From contig NCEM01000007.1 in NCBI GenBank assembly GCA_002280725.1, forward strand, positions 49,739 to 113,738: DNA of 64,000 nucleotides, in the 5' to 3' direction. Below are positions 27,041-36,093 of this stretch, piece after piece (position 1 is the stretch's first letter; each line of letters opens with the position of its first letter). A program made the translations under genes and the position numbers. Source of the stretch: Alphaproteobacteria bacterium 32-64-14 (GTDB lineage: Bacteria; Pseudomonadota; Alphaproteobacteria; Caulobacterales; Hyphomonadaceae). Under the pieces are notes generated by a model. The model made no database searches. It was not told where the DNA came from and was given only the letters and a program-made list of their open reading frames with translations.

Positions 27041-28252
27041 TTGGCTGACGATACAGCGGACAGGACCACGCTTTCCCTCTCCATCACCGAGGCGATGGGA
27101 GATATCGACCGCGCGCAATGGAACGCCATCGCCAACCCGCCCGGCGAGCGTCATGACCCTTTTCTGGAGTGGGACTTTCTGGACGCCTGCGAGCGGACCC
27201 GATGCGCCGAACCCGCCACCGGGTGGACGCCGCGCCACATGCTGGCGCACGATGCTTCCGGTACGCTCGTCGGCGGCGCTCCACTCTATCTGAAAACACA
27301 TTCGCGCGGCGAGTTCGTGTTCGATCATTCCTGGGCCGATGCGCTGCATCGCGCAGGCGGGCGATATTATCCCAAGCTGCTTTGCGCCGTGCCGTTCACG
27401 CCGGTGACAGGCCGCCGACTGCTGGCGCATGGGCCCAACGCGCTCTCGATCCGCCATGCGCTGGGCCAGGCCATCACCGAGGCGGCGCAGAAATGGCGCG
27501 TCTCCTCAGCGCACTTCAATTTCCTCGATGAGGAAACCTGGAGCATGCTGGGCGCGAGCGGGCTTTTGCTCCGCGAAGACCAGCAATTCCACTGGGTCAA
27601 TCGCGGCTACAAGACATTCGAGGACTTCCTGGCGGCGCTCTCCTCTCGCAAACGCAAGATGCTGCGGCGGGAGCGCCGCGAGGCGCAGGAAGGTCTCGAC
27701 ATCATCCGTGTGTCGGGCGCGGACCTGCGCAAGCATCACTGGGATGCGTTCTTCTATTTCTACATGGACACGGGTGGCCGCAAATGGGGATCGCCCTACC
27801 TCAACCGCGAATTCTTCCAGATGCTGCACGATCGCATGGCGGATAAATGCCTGCTGATCCTTGCGATGGAGAACGGGCGTCCAATCGCGGGCGCCCTCAA
27901 CATGATCGGATCGGACACGGTCTTTGGCCGCTATTGGGGCCGCGCGGTTGATCGGCCCTTCCTGCATTTTGAGGTCTGCTACTATCAGGCCATCGACTTC
28001 GCCATCGAGCGCGGCCTCGCCTTCGTGGAGGCTGGCGCGCAGGGCGAACACAAGCTCACGCGAGGATATGAGCCCCGCCTCACCCGGTCGGCCCACTGGA
28101 TCGCTCACCCGGGTTTGAGAACGGCGGTTGCGAATTATCTCGACAGCGAGCGCAGAGCGGTCGAGGAAGGCATCAACGAGTTGCGGGCCTATACGCCTTT
28201 CCGCAAGCTGGACCTGCAGCAGACCGAAGAGCATGACGAGGAGGGGTTCTGA
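27041..28252 (+). CDS. FemAB/GNAT-like acyltransferase of the DUF482 family
   Basis: A 403-residue cytoplasmic protein of the DUF482 (peptidogalycan biosynthesis-like, GNAT fold) family. It has HDPFLEWDFLDACERT at the N-terminus, then FYFYMDTGGRKWGSPYL, FGRYWGRA and FVEAGAQGEHKLTRGYEP, all family hallmarks. Related Fem-type enzymes transfer amino acids from aminoacyl-tRNA, but the substrate of DUF482 is unknown. TTG is the inferred start. The stop overlaps the following HIT gene start. Confidence 0.85.
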   Translation: MADDTADRTTLSLSITEAMGDIDRAQWNAIANPPGERHDPFLEWDFLDACERTRCAEPATGWTPRHMLAHDASGTLVGGAPLYLKTHSRGEFVFDHSWADALHRAGGRYYPKLLCAVPFTPVTGRRLLAHGPNALSIRHALGQAITEAAQKWRVSSAHFNFLDEETWSMLGASGLLLREDQQFHWVNRGYKTFEDFLAALSSRKRKMLRRERREAQEGLDIIRVSGADLRKHHWDAFFYFYMDTGGRKWGSPYLNREFFQMLHDRMADKCLLILAMENGRPIAGALNMIGSDTVFGRYWGRAVDRPFLHFEVCYYQAIDFAIERGLAFVEAGAQGEHKLTRGYEPRLTRSAHWIAHPGLRTAVANYLDSERRAVEEGINELRAYTPFRKLDLQQTEEHDEEGF

Positions 28253-28686
28253 TGAGCCTTGCCGGCGACTACGACAGCGCAAACATCTTCGCGAAAATCC
28301 TGCGCGGCGAAGCCCCGTGCGTGAAGATTTTCGAGGACGACAACGTTCTCGCCTTCATGGACATCTTTCCCCAAAGCCAAGGCCATTGCCTCGTCATCCC
28401 GAAGGATACGACAGCGCGCAACCTGATGGAGTTCCCGGCTGATCGCCTGGGCGTGCTGTTCGCAGCCGTGCAGAAACTCTCGAACGCCGTAGTGAAGGCG
28501 CTCAGCTGCGATGGCGTGATCGTCACGCAGTTCAACGGCGCCCCGGCGGGGCAGACCGTGTTCCACCTGCATGTCCACGTTATCCCGCGTTTCGCAAACC
28601 TGCCGCTTCAGCCACATCACGGCGGCAAACCGGCCGACATGGCCGTGCTGCGCGAGCAGGCGTCACGCATTGCTGCAGCGCTTTAA
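28252..28686 (+). CDS. HIT-family nucleotide hydrolase
   Basis: A 144-residue histidine triad protein hydrolysing nucleoside phosphoramidates or dinucleotides. The active-site motif FHLHVHVIP has the HxHxH arrangement, and the N-terminal ANIFAKILRGEAPC matches the HinT/Hit group. It is the last gene of the ridA-gdpD-DUF482-HIT run, overlapping DUF482 by one base. The physiological substrate is unknown. Confidence 0.92.
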   Translation: MSLAGDYDSANIFAKILRGEAPCVKIFEDDNVLAFMDIFPQSQGHCLVIPKDTTARNLMEFPADRLGVLFAAVQKLSNAVVKALSCDGVIVTQFNGAPAGQTVFHLHVHVIPRFANLPLQPHHGGKPADMAVLREQASRIAAAL

Positions 28687-28837
28687 GCGCTGCTAAGCCA
28701 TAGCGATATCTCTGAATTCAAGGTCTTTTCGGACATTCCGTCAGCGACGCGACGCCTTTCGTGTCGTGGGGGAACTTGCTGCGTATGCGAGCGTTTCGAC
28801 TGCGGGGGTCGGTCAAGCACGATATGCAGGAACCTCC

Positions 28838-31132
28838 ATGGGCTTTGATTCAGCGTCTGCCATCGTACGGTCCCTGAAGGCGGAGCGTATTGAAGCAGCG
28901 CCTACGCGGCTGCGTCGAGCAGCGATGATCGGGAACTTCCCGCCCCGGAAGTGCGGCATCGCCACCTTCACACGCGACTCCTTTGAGAGCCTCCGGTTAG
29001 CTTTGCCGCACACGAGCTGGAGCGTTGTGGCGATGGAAGACAGCGCCAATGGGCGCGATTATCCAGATGCCGTTACCCACGTCATTCCGCAGGATGACCT
29101 TCCCGCCTACGAGCAAGCAGCAGATAGCCTGAACCGCTCGGGCGTCGAAGTCGTGTTCCTGCAGCATGAGTTCGGCATATATGGCGGCGAATCCGGCTCG
29201 CACATCCTACGGCTGCTGCGTCGCTTGCGGATGCCGGTAGTTGTTACGCTTCACACCGTGCTTGAAAACCCATCTCCGACGCAAAAGCGCGTGCTCGACG
29301 AGATCCTGCGGATAGCTTCTGCCGTGATCGTGATGACGGAACTGGGCGCAGACATTCTGGAGCGCGTGCATGGCGCTGGCCCGCGCAAGGTCCACGTAAT
29401 TCCGCATGGCGCGCCGGAGCGGCCTTTCTCTCCCACCGAACCCTTCAAGGCTCCGCTGGGACTTTCGGGCGAAAAAGTGATCATGTCGTTCGGCTTGCTG
29501 TCGCCCAACAAGGGGATCGAAACGATCATCCGGGCCTTGCCTGCGATACTCGTGCAGCATGCCAACGCGACCTATGTCATCGTCGGCGCAACGCATCCGC
29601 ATCTTGTCCGGAACGAAGGCGAGAGATATCGCGATAGCCTGATCGCACTTGCAACCTCGCTTGGTGTGGAAGGCCGCCTGCGTTTCATCAACCGCTTTGT
29701 GGGCGATGAAGAGCTTATCGACCTCCTGCAGGCTGCGGACCTTTACGTCACGCCCTATCTGACCGAAGCCCAGATCACGTCGGGCACGCTCACCTACGCG
29801 ATTGCGGTGGGCAAGCCTGTGATTTCGACGCCGTATTGGCATGCGAAGGAAGCGCTGGCTGATGGCGTCGGCGTGCTCTGCCCGTTCAACGACACGCGCG
29901 CCTTCGCGCACGAAATTATCGATCTGCTGTCGAACGATACGCGCCGCGAAGCCATGGCGCGTCGCGCGTACAGGTCAGGTGAGCCGACACGCTGGCGCAA
30001 AGTGGCGCAGGAGACGGCCGGGCTGGCCCTTGCTTGCCGCTCCTCTTACGAACGCCGCGTTGAGGATGCCTTCCGACAGCTGTCGCATCCCACCTTGGAA
30101 GGCCTGCTGCGGATGTCGGACGATTGCGGCGTGATGCAGCACTCGCGCTTCGGGGCCCCTGACCGTCGTCACGGGTATTGCTCGGATGACAATGCGAGAG
30201 TGCTGAACCTGCTCGCACGGCTGTCCAGGGAGGGGCCCCTTGATCCGGGGACGCTGAAACTGGCGGGATCGTGCGCTGCATTCCTGAACCACGCATGGAA
30301 CCAGGAAACAGGTCGCTTCCGCAACTTCATGGGCTTTGACAGGCGCTGGCTGGATGAGGGTGGATCTGACGATTGCTGTGCCCGCACTCTGGAGGCCTTG
30401 TGCCTCATGGCGCGTGACTGGCCGCAGGCGGAACTGCGTGACTGGGCGGCCGACCTCGCGCGGGAAGTCATCCAGCATATGCAGACCTGGACGTCCCTTC
30501 GCTCGCACGCCCTGCTGATCAAGGCCTGTCTCGCCGCTGAGCACTGCGTGATAGACCCGTCGGAGTCGGCTCGCTTCATCGAGACGGCGGCAGCTTCTCT
30601 TTTGCAAGCGGCCAAGGCGGGACAAGCGCAAGGCCATCACTGGTTTGAACCGTGCTTCGCTTATGACAATGCGAGACTGCCGGAAGCGCTGATCCTCGCG
30701 GGCGAGCGTTTGCAGAATGGGGAAATGCTGTCGGCTGGCCTTGAGACGCTTGAGCATCTGATGACGCTACAGGTCACACGGCAGGGCTGGTTCGCACCGG
30801 TCGCCACCAGTTCTTTCGCCGACACTCGCGCCGATCATGCGCACTTCGACCAGCAACCGATTGAGGCGCTGGCCACGGTTGACGCCTGCTTCGCCGCATG
30901 GCGCGCGACCGGCGACATGCCACATGTCCAGGGTGCGCGCCTCGCATTCGAATGGTTCGGCGGCCACAACGTCCACGGACTGGCGCTTGCCAGACCTGAA
31001 GACGGCATATGCCATGACGCACTCACAATTGCGGGGCTCAGCCGCAATCACGGCGCGGAATCGATACTGAGTTATCAGCTGGCCGCCGTCTCCATCCGCG
31101 GCGGACTCTTCTCATTGCCAACCACAAGCTGA
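28838..31132 (+). CDS. Glycosyltransferase family 4 fused to a six-hairpin (alpha/alpha) domain
   Basis: A 764-residue two-domain protein. Residues about 28-410 form a GT-B retaining glycosyltransferase (GIATFTRDSFESL, HEFGIYGGESGSHIL, SFGLLSPNKGIETI, EAQITSGTLTYAIAVGKP with the GT4 Glu region). Residues about 411-764 are an all-helical (alpha/alpha) barrel-like region with GYCSDDNARVLNLL and NHGAESILSY, motifs also seen in glycosidase-related proteins beside GH130 genes. AGGAAC precedes the ATG at 28838. The partner GH130 gene starts 10 bp downstream. A role in building a mannose-containing glycan is inferred from the pairing, not proven. Confidence 0.82.
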   Translation: MGFDSASAIVRSLKAERIEAAPTRLRRAAMIGNFPPRKCGIATFTRDSFESLRLALPHTSWSVVAMEDSANGRDYPDAVTHVIPQDDLPAYEQAADSLNRSGVEVVFLQHEFGIYGGESGSHILRLLRRLRMPVVVTLHTVLENPSPTQKRVLDEILRIASAVIVMTELGADILERVHGAGPRKVHVIPHGAPERPFSPTEPFKAPLGLSGEKVIMSFGLLSPNKGIETIIRALPAILVQHANATYVIVGATHPHLVRNEGERYRDSLIALATSLGVEGRLRFINRFVGDEELIDLLQAADLYVTPYLTEAQITSGTLTYAIAVGKPVISTPYWHAKEALADGVGVLCPFNDTRAFAHEIIDLLSNDTRREAMARRAYRSGEPTRWRKVAQETAGLALACRSSYERRVEDAFRQLSHPTLEGLLRMSDDCGVMQHSRFGAPDRRHGYCSDDNARVLNLLARLSREGPLDPGTLKLAGSCAAFLNHAWNQETGRFRNFMGFDRRWLDEGGSDDCCARTLEALCLMARDWPQAELRDWAADLAREVIQHMQTWTSLRSHALLIKACLAAEHCVIDPSESARFIETAAASLLQAAKAGQAQGHHWFEPCFAYDNARLPEALILAGERLQNGEMLSAGLETLEHLMTLQVTRQGWFAPVATSSFADTRADHAHFDQQPIEALATVDACFAAWRATGDMPHVQGARLAFEWFGGHNVHGLALARPEDGICHDALTIAGLSRNHGAESILSYQLAAVSIRGGLFSLPTTS

Positions 31133-31142
31133 TATCTCGCAC

Positions 31143-32444
31143 ATGGCTTTTGGCGGATCACCTCTGGAACTGAAGCACTTCGACACGCAGCTCCGCGCCG
31201 ATCCCTCCCGCGTTGTGCTGCGGGCGTTCAGCATTTCGGCCGAACCGCGTGGCACAGCATCCGGAATCATGAATCGCGCCGAGCGCATTGTGAAGAAAGT
31301 CCTGGAACTAAGCGACGAGGAATGCCGACGGTATCTCGATCGTGTAGACGGAGACTTCTTTGGCCGGCACTGGCAGACACATTCGATCTTCATGGCGCGG
31401 TTTAACCATGTCCGCGAGATGATCGGCGGCCTCGATAACGTGAGCGAGGGCCATGCCAAGCTGATCGGCGCCTACTTCAGCCACGAGTATTCCTATGCGG
31501 CGGCGGCCGTTATGAATCCTTCCATCGTGCCCCACCCTGATCAGTCAGGCGTCGGCGACGGCGCCATCAGGTTTGTGCTCTCGCTGCGCACAGTGGGCGA
31601 AGGGCATATTTCGTCGATCTCCTTCCGCGAAGGCGTCGCCACCACTGATGGCAATTTCACGCTTTGGCCAGAAACACCGTTCGCCATCGCAGCTGCGACC
31701 CAGAACCATGCTGGCGAAGGCGGACCTGTGACGGTTCGGCGACATGAATCATCGCCCCTGTCCGGCGTGGTGATCTTTCCTGTGACGCGCGCGCAGAAGA
31801 ACGGGCTTGAGGATCTGCGCCTCGTGCAGTTCACCGAAGATGACGGCTCCAAGCATTTCTATGGCACCTATACAGCCTATTCCGGCACAGAGGTCGGCTG
31901 CGAGATGCTGACGACAGAGCAGTTCTCGGAGTTTCAACTCACGCCGTTGCGCGGCGCGGCGGCCCAGCACAAGGGCCTCGCCCTGTTCCCGCGCAAGCTG
32001 GACGGGCGCTACGCTGCAATCGGCCGGCTCGATCATGAGTCGCTCTACTTCATGCAGACCGACGATCGCTTCATCTGGAACTACGGCAAGCGCATCCTCG
32101 GGCCGAAATACCTGTGGGAGCTCGTACAGATGGGCAATTGCGGCTCGCCCATAGAGCTTGATGAGGGCTGGCTCGTGCTGACCCACGGTGTTGGGGCGAT
32201 GCGACAGTATTCAATCGGCGCCGTCTTGCTCGACAAGAAAGACCCATTGCGGGTGCTGGGCCGCTCGATCGAACCCTTCCTCGCTCCCGTCGATGAGACG
32301 CGGGAAGGCTATGTTCCCAACGTCGTTTATACTTGTGGCGCCATGAAGGTGGGCGAGCGGCTGCTCGTCCCCTACGGCGTGGCAGACTCCGCCATCCGTT
32401 TCATCTCGGTGCGGATCGCGGACCTGCTTGCGACGCTCAAATAG
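31143..32444 (+). CDS. Glycoside hydrolase family 130 (mannoside phosphorylase-type)
   Basis: A 433-residue five-bladed beta-propeller enzyme. Known GH130 enzymes phosphorolyse or hydrolyse beta-mannosides, releasing mannose 1-phosphate in the phosphorylase subfamilies. The propeller core includes the segments NPSIVPHPDQSGVGDG, FYGTYTAYSG, NCGSPIELDEGWLVLTHGVG and VPYGVADSAIRF. About 100 N-terminal residues form a helical extension typical of the longer subgroup. There is no signal peptide, so it acts in the cytoplasm. It is translated directly after the GT4 fusion, suggesting synthesis and turnover of one product. Confidence 0.85.
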   Translation: MAFGGSPLELKHFDTQLRADPSRVVLRAFSISAEPRGTASGIMNRAERIVKKVLELSDEECRRYLDRVDGDFFGRHWQTHSIFMARFNHVREMIGGLDNVSEGHAKLIGAYFSHEYSYAAAAVMNPSIVPHPDQSGVGDGAIRFVLSLRTVGEGHISSISFREGVATTDGNFTLWPETPFAIAAATQNHAGEGGPVTVRRHESSPLSGVVIFPVTRAQKNGLEDLRLVQFTEDDGSKHFYGTYTAYSGTEVGCEMLTTEQFSEFQLTPLRGAAAQHKGLALFPRKLDGRYAAIGRLDHESLYFMQTDDRFIWNYGKRILGPKYLWELVQMGNCGSPIELDEGWLVLTHGVGAMRQYSIGAVLLDKKDPLRVLGRSIEPFLAPVDETREGYVPNVVYTCGAMKVGERLLVPYGVADSAIRFISVRIADLLATLK

Positions 32445-32469
32445 AAGTGTTGTCGCGCGCCGCTATCAC

Positions 32470-32502
32470 GGCCTCGTTCTTCGACAGACTCAGGATGAGG
32501 CC
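32470..32502. repeat. Imperfect inverted repeat, REP-like
   Basis: GGCCTCGTTCT and AGGATGAGGCC pair 9 of 11 around TCGACAGACTC. The core CTCGTTCTTCGACAGACTC resembles the widespread CTCRTCCTTCGACAAGCTCAG-type intergenic elements of alphaproteobacteria. It lies between convergent GH130 and ilvE genes. Confidence 0.6.
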
Positions 32503-32530
32503 TGCGGGAGAAACTTAAGCGTCGAAAGTG

Positions 32531-33448
32531 TTACTCCCCGCGCGACCTGATCTGCTCCAGCGAGATCTTGCCGCGCACGAGCAGGCTGTAGTCATCGGCC
32601 AGCGTGCCGGTGATGTTGCCGGGCTTGTAGTGATGGCCCGCGAGTTCGGCTACCGGCGTCACTTCCGCCGCCGATCCGGTGATGAAGCACTCGGAGAAGC
32701 TGGAAAGCTCTTCCGGTGTGATGTGGCGCTCGATCACCTCGAAGCCCCGCGCGCGCGCCAGCTCGATCACGGTCTGCCGCGTCAAGCCATTGAGGAAACA
32801 GTCCGGTGTCGGCGTGTGGATCGCACCATCGCGGATGAGGAACACGTTGGCGCCGGTCAGCTCCGCGACATAGCCGCGATAGTCGAGCATCAGCGCGTCC
32901 GAGAAGCCCTCGGCCTCCGCCTTGTGCTTGGACATGGTGCAGATCATGTAGAGCCCGGCCGCCTTCGCCGCCGACGGGATCGTCTCCGGCGACGGGCGCT
33001 TCCACTCCGACATGGTCACGCGGATGCCCTTGGTCTTGTCGGCGAAATAGTTGCCCCAGAACCAGACGGCCACGCAGGTGCGGATCGAGGCCTGCTGCGC
33101 GCTGACGCCCATCATCTCGGAGCCGCGCCAGGAGAACGCCCGGATATAGCAATCCGACAGGCCGTTCTTGTCCATGACCTCAAGCTTGATCCGGTCCAGC
33201 TCGGCCACCGGCACGGGGCATTTATAGCCGACCAGCTCAGCCGATTTGTGCAGACGCTTCGAGTGGTCCGTCGAGCGGAACACCTTGCCCTCATAGGCGC
33301 GCTCGCCCTCGAACACGCAGGAGCCATAGTGCAGTGAATGCGTCAGTACGTGGATTTTGGCCTCCCGCCACGGCACCATCTTGCCGTCCAGCCAGATCCA
33401 GCCGTCGCGGTCGTCATAAGGGACGAAGTTGGGAGAGGGAGCAGCCAT
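32531..33448 (-). CDS. ilvE: Branched-chain amino acid aminotransferase
   Basis: PLP-dependent fold-IV transaminase of 305 residues interconverting Leu/Ile/Val and their 2-oxo acids. It shows THSLHYGSCVFEGERAY, the PLP Lys in SAAKAAGLYM, the phosphate-binding LTGANVFLI, and the C-terminal ECFITGSAAEVTPV motif. The ATG at 33448 follows AGGACAAGAG; an upstream ATG would add seven residues. It is divergent from the MarR-two-component operon, an arrangement also seen in other alphaproteobacteria. Confidence 0.94.
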   Translation of the reverse strand: MAAPSPNFVPYDDRDGWIWLDGKMVPWREAKIHVLTHSLHYGSCVFEGERAYEGKVFRSTDHSKRLHKSAELVGYKCPVPVAELDRIKLEVMDKNGLSDCYIRAFSWRGSEMMGVSAQQASIRTCVAVWFWGNYFADKTKGIRVTMSEWKRPSPETIPSAAKAAGLYMICTMSKHKAEAEGFSDALMLDYRGYVAELTGANVFLIRDGAIHTPTPDCFLNGLTRQTVIELARARGFEVIERHITPEELSSFSECFITGSAAEVTPVAELAGHHYKPGNITGTLADDYSLLVRGKISLEQIRSRGE

Positions 33449-33556
33449 TTCTCTTGTCCTGGGAGGCACGTTGAAAACAGGGCGTGATCTGTTTGATCAT
33501 TGCCCCCGGATGAGCTTGAGTTTCGCGTCCTGAACTCTCATTGTCCGGTCGTGGCC

Positions 33557-34063
33557 ATGCCTGTCAACCGACCCCTCCCCGTATCTCTCCCGCCCGGCGG
33601 CGCAAGCGCAGCCGGCGACGGACGGCTGTACCTGCGCGACCAGGACCTGAACGAGGGTGCGGCCCTCATCCGGGCAGCGGCGCGCAAGCTGGCCCAGCTG
33701 ACCGAGGCGGTCGGAACGGCTGCGAACATTTCCTCACCCGAGATGGATATCCTGCAGGAAATCCATGACCTTGGGCCAATGGATGTGGGCGATCTTCGCA
33801 TACGCCTTGCCGCTCCCAAGCAATCCCTTGCCCGCAACCTCAACCAGCTTGAGGCGCGCGGGCTGCTGACCCGCGAGACCGATCCGCGCGACCGCCGCCG
33901 CCGCCTGGTCACGCTGACGCTGGCCGGCGCATCGTTCGCGCGCGAGGCGACAGAGCATCGCCGGGAAATCCTGCGTCAGGCCTTTCTCGCCGCCGGCCCT
34001 GAAGCCGTCACCGGCGCGCGACGCATGCTCGCCGACCTGCTGCGCCTCAGGGGCTCGAATTGA
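33557..34063 (+). CDS. MarR-family transcriptional regulator, PetP-like
   Basis: A 168-residue winged-helix regulator. It has SSPEMDILQEIHDLGPMDVG, the recognition-helix region APKQSLARNLNQLEARGLL and the wing ETDPRDRRRRLVTLT. It is fused in tandem to the following response regulator by a one-to-four-base overlap (stop TGA in TTGA). A MarR gene followed by an OmpR-type regulator resembles petP-petR of Rhodobacter, needed for cytochrome bc1 expression. That functional link is inference. The ATG at 33557 was preferred over an upstream TTG. Confidence 0.82.
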   Translation: MPVNRPLPVSLPPGGASAAGDGRLYLRDQDLNEGAALIRAAARKLAQLTEAVGTAANISSPEMDILQEIHDLGPMDVGDLRIRLAAPKQSLARNLNQLEARGLLTRETDPRDRRRRLVTLTLAGASFAREATEHRREILRQAFLAAGPEAVTGARRMLADLLRLRGSN

Positions 34064-34740
34064 CCCAGCGCACCGGCCACATCCTGGCGGTCGACGACGA
34101 CGACCGCCTGCGCGACTTGCTGAAACGCTATCTTACGCGCGAGGGCCACGACGTCACCGTGGCGCGCGATGCGGCCAGCGCGCGCAAGCTGATGTCGACC
34201 ATGTCGTTCGATCTGGTGGTGCTCGACGTGATGATGCCAGGCGAGGATGGCCTCTCCCTGCTGAAACACATGCGCGAGCAGCGCTCGGACACCCCCGTGA
34301 TCCTGCTCACCGCCCGCGCGCTTCCGGCAGAGCGCATCGAAGGCCTGAAGCTCGGCGCTGACGATTACCTTCCCAAGCCGTTCGAACCGGAAGAACTCGC
34401 CCTGCGCATCACGTCGGTGCTCAAGCGCCTGACGCCCGAAACGCCGATCGAGGAGATCAAGCTCTCCGGCATGATCTTCCATGTCGGCAAGGGCGAGCTT
34501 CGCAAGGACGGCCGCCTCGTGCGCCTCACCGAAAGCGAGACGCAGCTGCTGTCCATTCTCGCCGCCCGCACCGGCGCACCGATCTCGCGGCACGAACTGG
34601 CCGTGCTGACATCGGCGGGCGTCGAGCGCTCGGTCGATGTGCAGGTCACGCGCCTGCGCCGCAAGATCGAGCGCGACCCGCGCGAGCCGGTGCACCTGCA
34701 GACCGTGCGCGGCGTCGGCTACCGGCTGACGGGCGACTGA
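34060..34740 (+). CDS. OmpR-family response regulator, PetR-like
   Basis: A 226-residue regulator. The receiver has AVDDDDRLRDL and the phosphoacceptor Asp56 in VVLDVMMPGEDG, then LTARA and the Lys in LPKPFEPEE. The C-terminal winged-helix DNA-binding domain carries the loop RSVDVQVTRLRRKIE and GVGYRLTGD. The TTG start overlaps the MarR stop. The kinase that should phosphorylate it is the next gene, starting one base after this stop. Confidence 0.92.
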   Translation: MTQRTGHILAVDDDDRLRDLLKRYLTREGHDVTVARDAASARKLMSTMSFDLVVLDVMMPGEDGLSLLKHMREQRSDTPVILLTARALPAERIEGLKLGADDYLPKPFEPEELALRITSVLKRLTPETPIEEIKLSGMIFHVGKGELRKDGRLVRLTESETQLLSILAARTGAPISRHELAVLTSAGVERSVDVQVTRLRRKIERDPREPVHLQTVRGVGYRLTGD

Positions 34741-34741
34741 C

Positions 34742-36073
34742 ATGCGCCTGCGCGATTACACACCGCGAGGTTATCAGGCCCGCCACATCCTGATCCTCAT
34801 TGTGCCGATGATCATCTTCGTCGTGTCGATGACGCTGTTCTTCTTCTACACGCACGTGGAGCAAGTGAACGCCAAGCTCTCGCGCAGCGTGGCCGAAGAG
34901 CTATCCTTCGTCGACGACCAGCGCACGCTGTCTCCCGCGACGTGGCCGCAGCTGGTCGCCAACTTCCAGCGTCGCGGCATGATGGCGGTGACCTTCACGC
35001 CGGGAGCCACAACGCTTGAGACGCCGCCGGGCAGCGAGTGCTGCATCGAACTTGCGCGCGAGCTGGCGATCAACTTTCCCGGCAGCCAGATCGCCTACCG
35101 CTACCTGCCCGGCGACCAGCTGACCGTGCGCATCCTGAAGTCAGACGGCCTGCTGGAAGCGCGCATGGACCGCAAGCGCGTGATCATCATCACAGCGCAC
35201 ATCTTCATCGTGTGGACCGTGGCGTTCAGCATCCTGCTTCTGGTGACGTCCTACCTCTTCCTGCGCAATCAGGTGCGCTCGATCCTGCAGCTCTCCTGGG
35301 CGGCCGACGCTTTTGGTCGCGGCGAGGACGTGCCGAATTTCAAGCCCTCCGGCGCCATCGAAGTTCGCAAGGCCGCGCGCTCGCTGCTGCGCATGCGCAA
35401 CCGCATCCGCCGCTATGCCGATCAGCGCACCGCCATGCTTGCGGGCGTGAGCCATGACCTGCGCACGCCACTGTCGCGCCTGAAGCTTGAACTCGCGCTT
35501 GCGCCGAAGGACTACGATATCGGCCCCGCCAAGAAAGACATCGAAGAGATGGAGCGGATGCTGGATGGCTATCTCGCCTTCGCGCGCGGCGAGGAAGGCG
35601 AACAGCCGCTGCAGGCAGATCTCGCAGCGATCGCGCGCGAAGCTGTGATTGCGGCTGATGCGCGAAGCCAGCTTGAATTCGTGGCGCCATCGCCCGTGAC
35701 AATGCGGTTGCGGCCTCTGGCCATGAAGCGCGCGATTTCCAACCTCGCCAACAACGCAGCCGACCATGGCAAGCGCGTGCGTGTGACGGTGTCATCCGGC
35801 TCTGGCGAGGCGGTTGTGACAGTCGAGGATGACGGCCCCGGCATCCCGCCCGAGAACTACGAGGATGCTTTCCGGCCGTTCAGCCGTTTGGATGCCTCTC
35901 GCAACCAGAACGTCTCGGGCGTCGGCCTCGGCCTCACCATCTCGCGCGACACGGCGCGTGCCCACGGCGGCGATGCAACGCTCGGAAAGTCAGAACTGGG
36001 CGGCCTGCGCGCCACAATCCGCCTGCCGCTGGACCGGGAACGGCCCAAGGGCATGGGCGATGAGGAGGATTAG
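34742..36073 (+). CDS. Membrane sensor histidine kinase
   Basis: A 443-residue EnvZ-type kinase. The first membrane helix is at about 16-38 (ILILIVPMIIFVVSMTLFFF), followed by a periplasmic sensor of about 115 residues, the second helix near 155-180, HAMP, HisKA with SHDLRTPLSRL, and HATPase (NLANNAADHG, DDGPGIP, GVGLGLTI). The periplasmic loop contains a vicinal CC pair, possibly redox or metal sensitive. It forms a MarR-regulator-kinase operon. The signal is unknown. Confidence 0.92.
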   Translation: MRLRDYTPRGYQARHILILIVPMIIFVVSMTLFFFYTHVEQVNAKLSRSVAEELSFVDDQRTLSPATWPQLVANFQRRGMMAVTFTPGATTLETPPGSECCIELARELAINFPGSQIAYRYLPGDQLTVRILKSDGLLEARMDRKRVIIITAHIFIVWTVAFSILLLVTSYLFLRNQVRSILQLSWAADAFGRGEDVPNFKPSGAIEVRKAARSLLRMRNRIRRYADQRTAMLAGVSHDLRTPLSRLKLELALAPKDYDIGPAKKDIEEMERMLDGYLAFARGEEGEQPLQADLAAIAREAVIAADARSQLEFVAPSPVTMRLRPLAMKRAISNLANNAADHGKRVRVTVSSGSGEAVVTVEDDGPGIPPENYEDAFRPFSRLDASRNQNVSGVGLGLTISRDTARAHGGDATLGKSELGGLRATIRLPLDRERPKGMGDEED

Positions 36074-36093
36074 GCCTACTAGCCGGCCAACAG

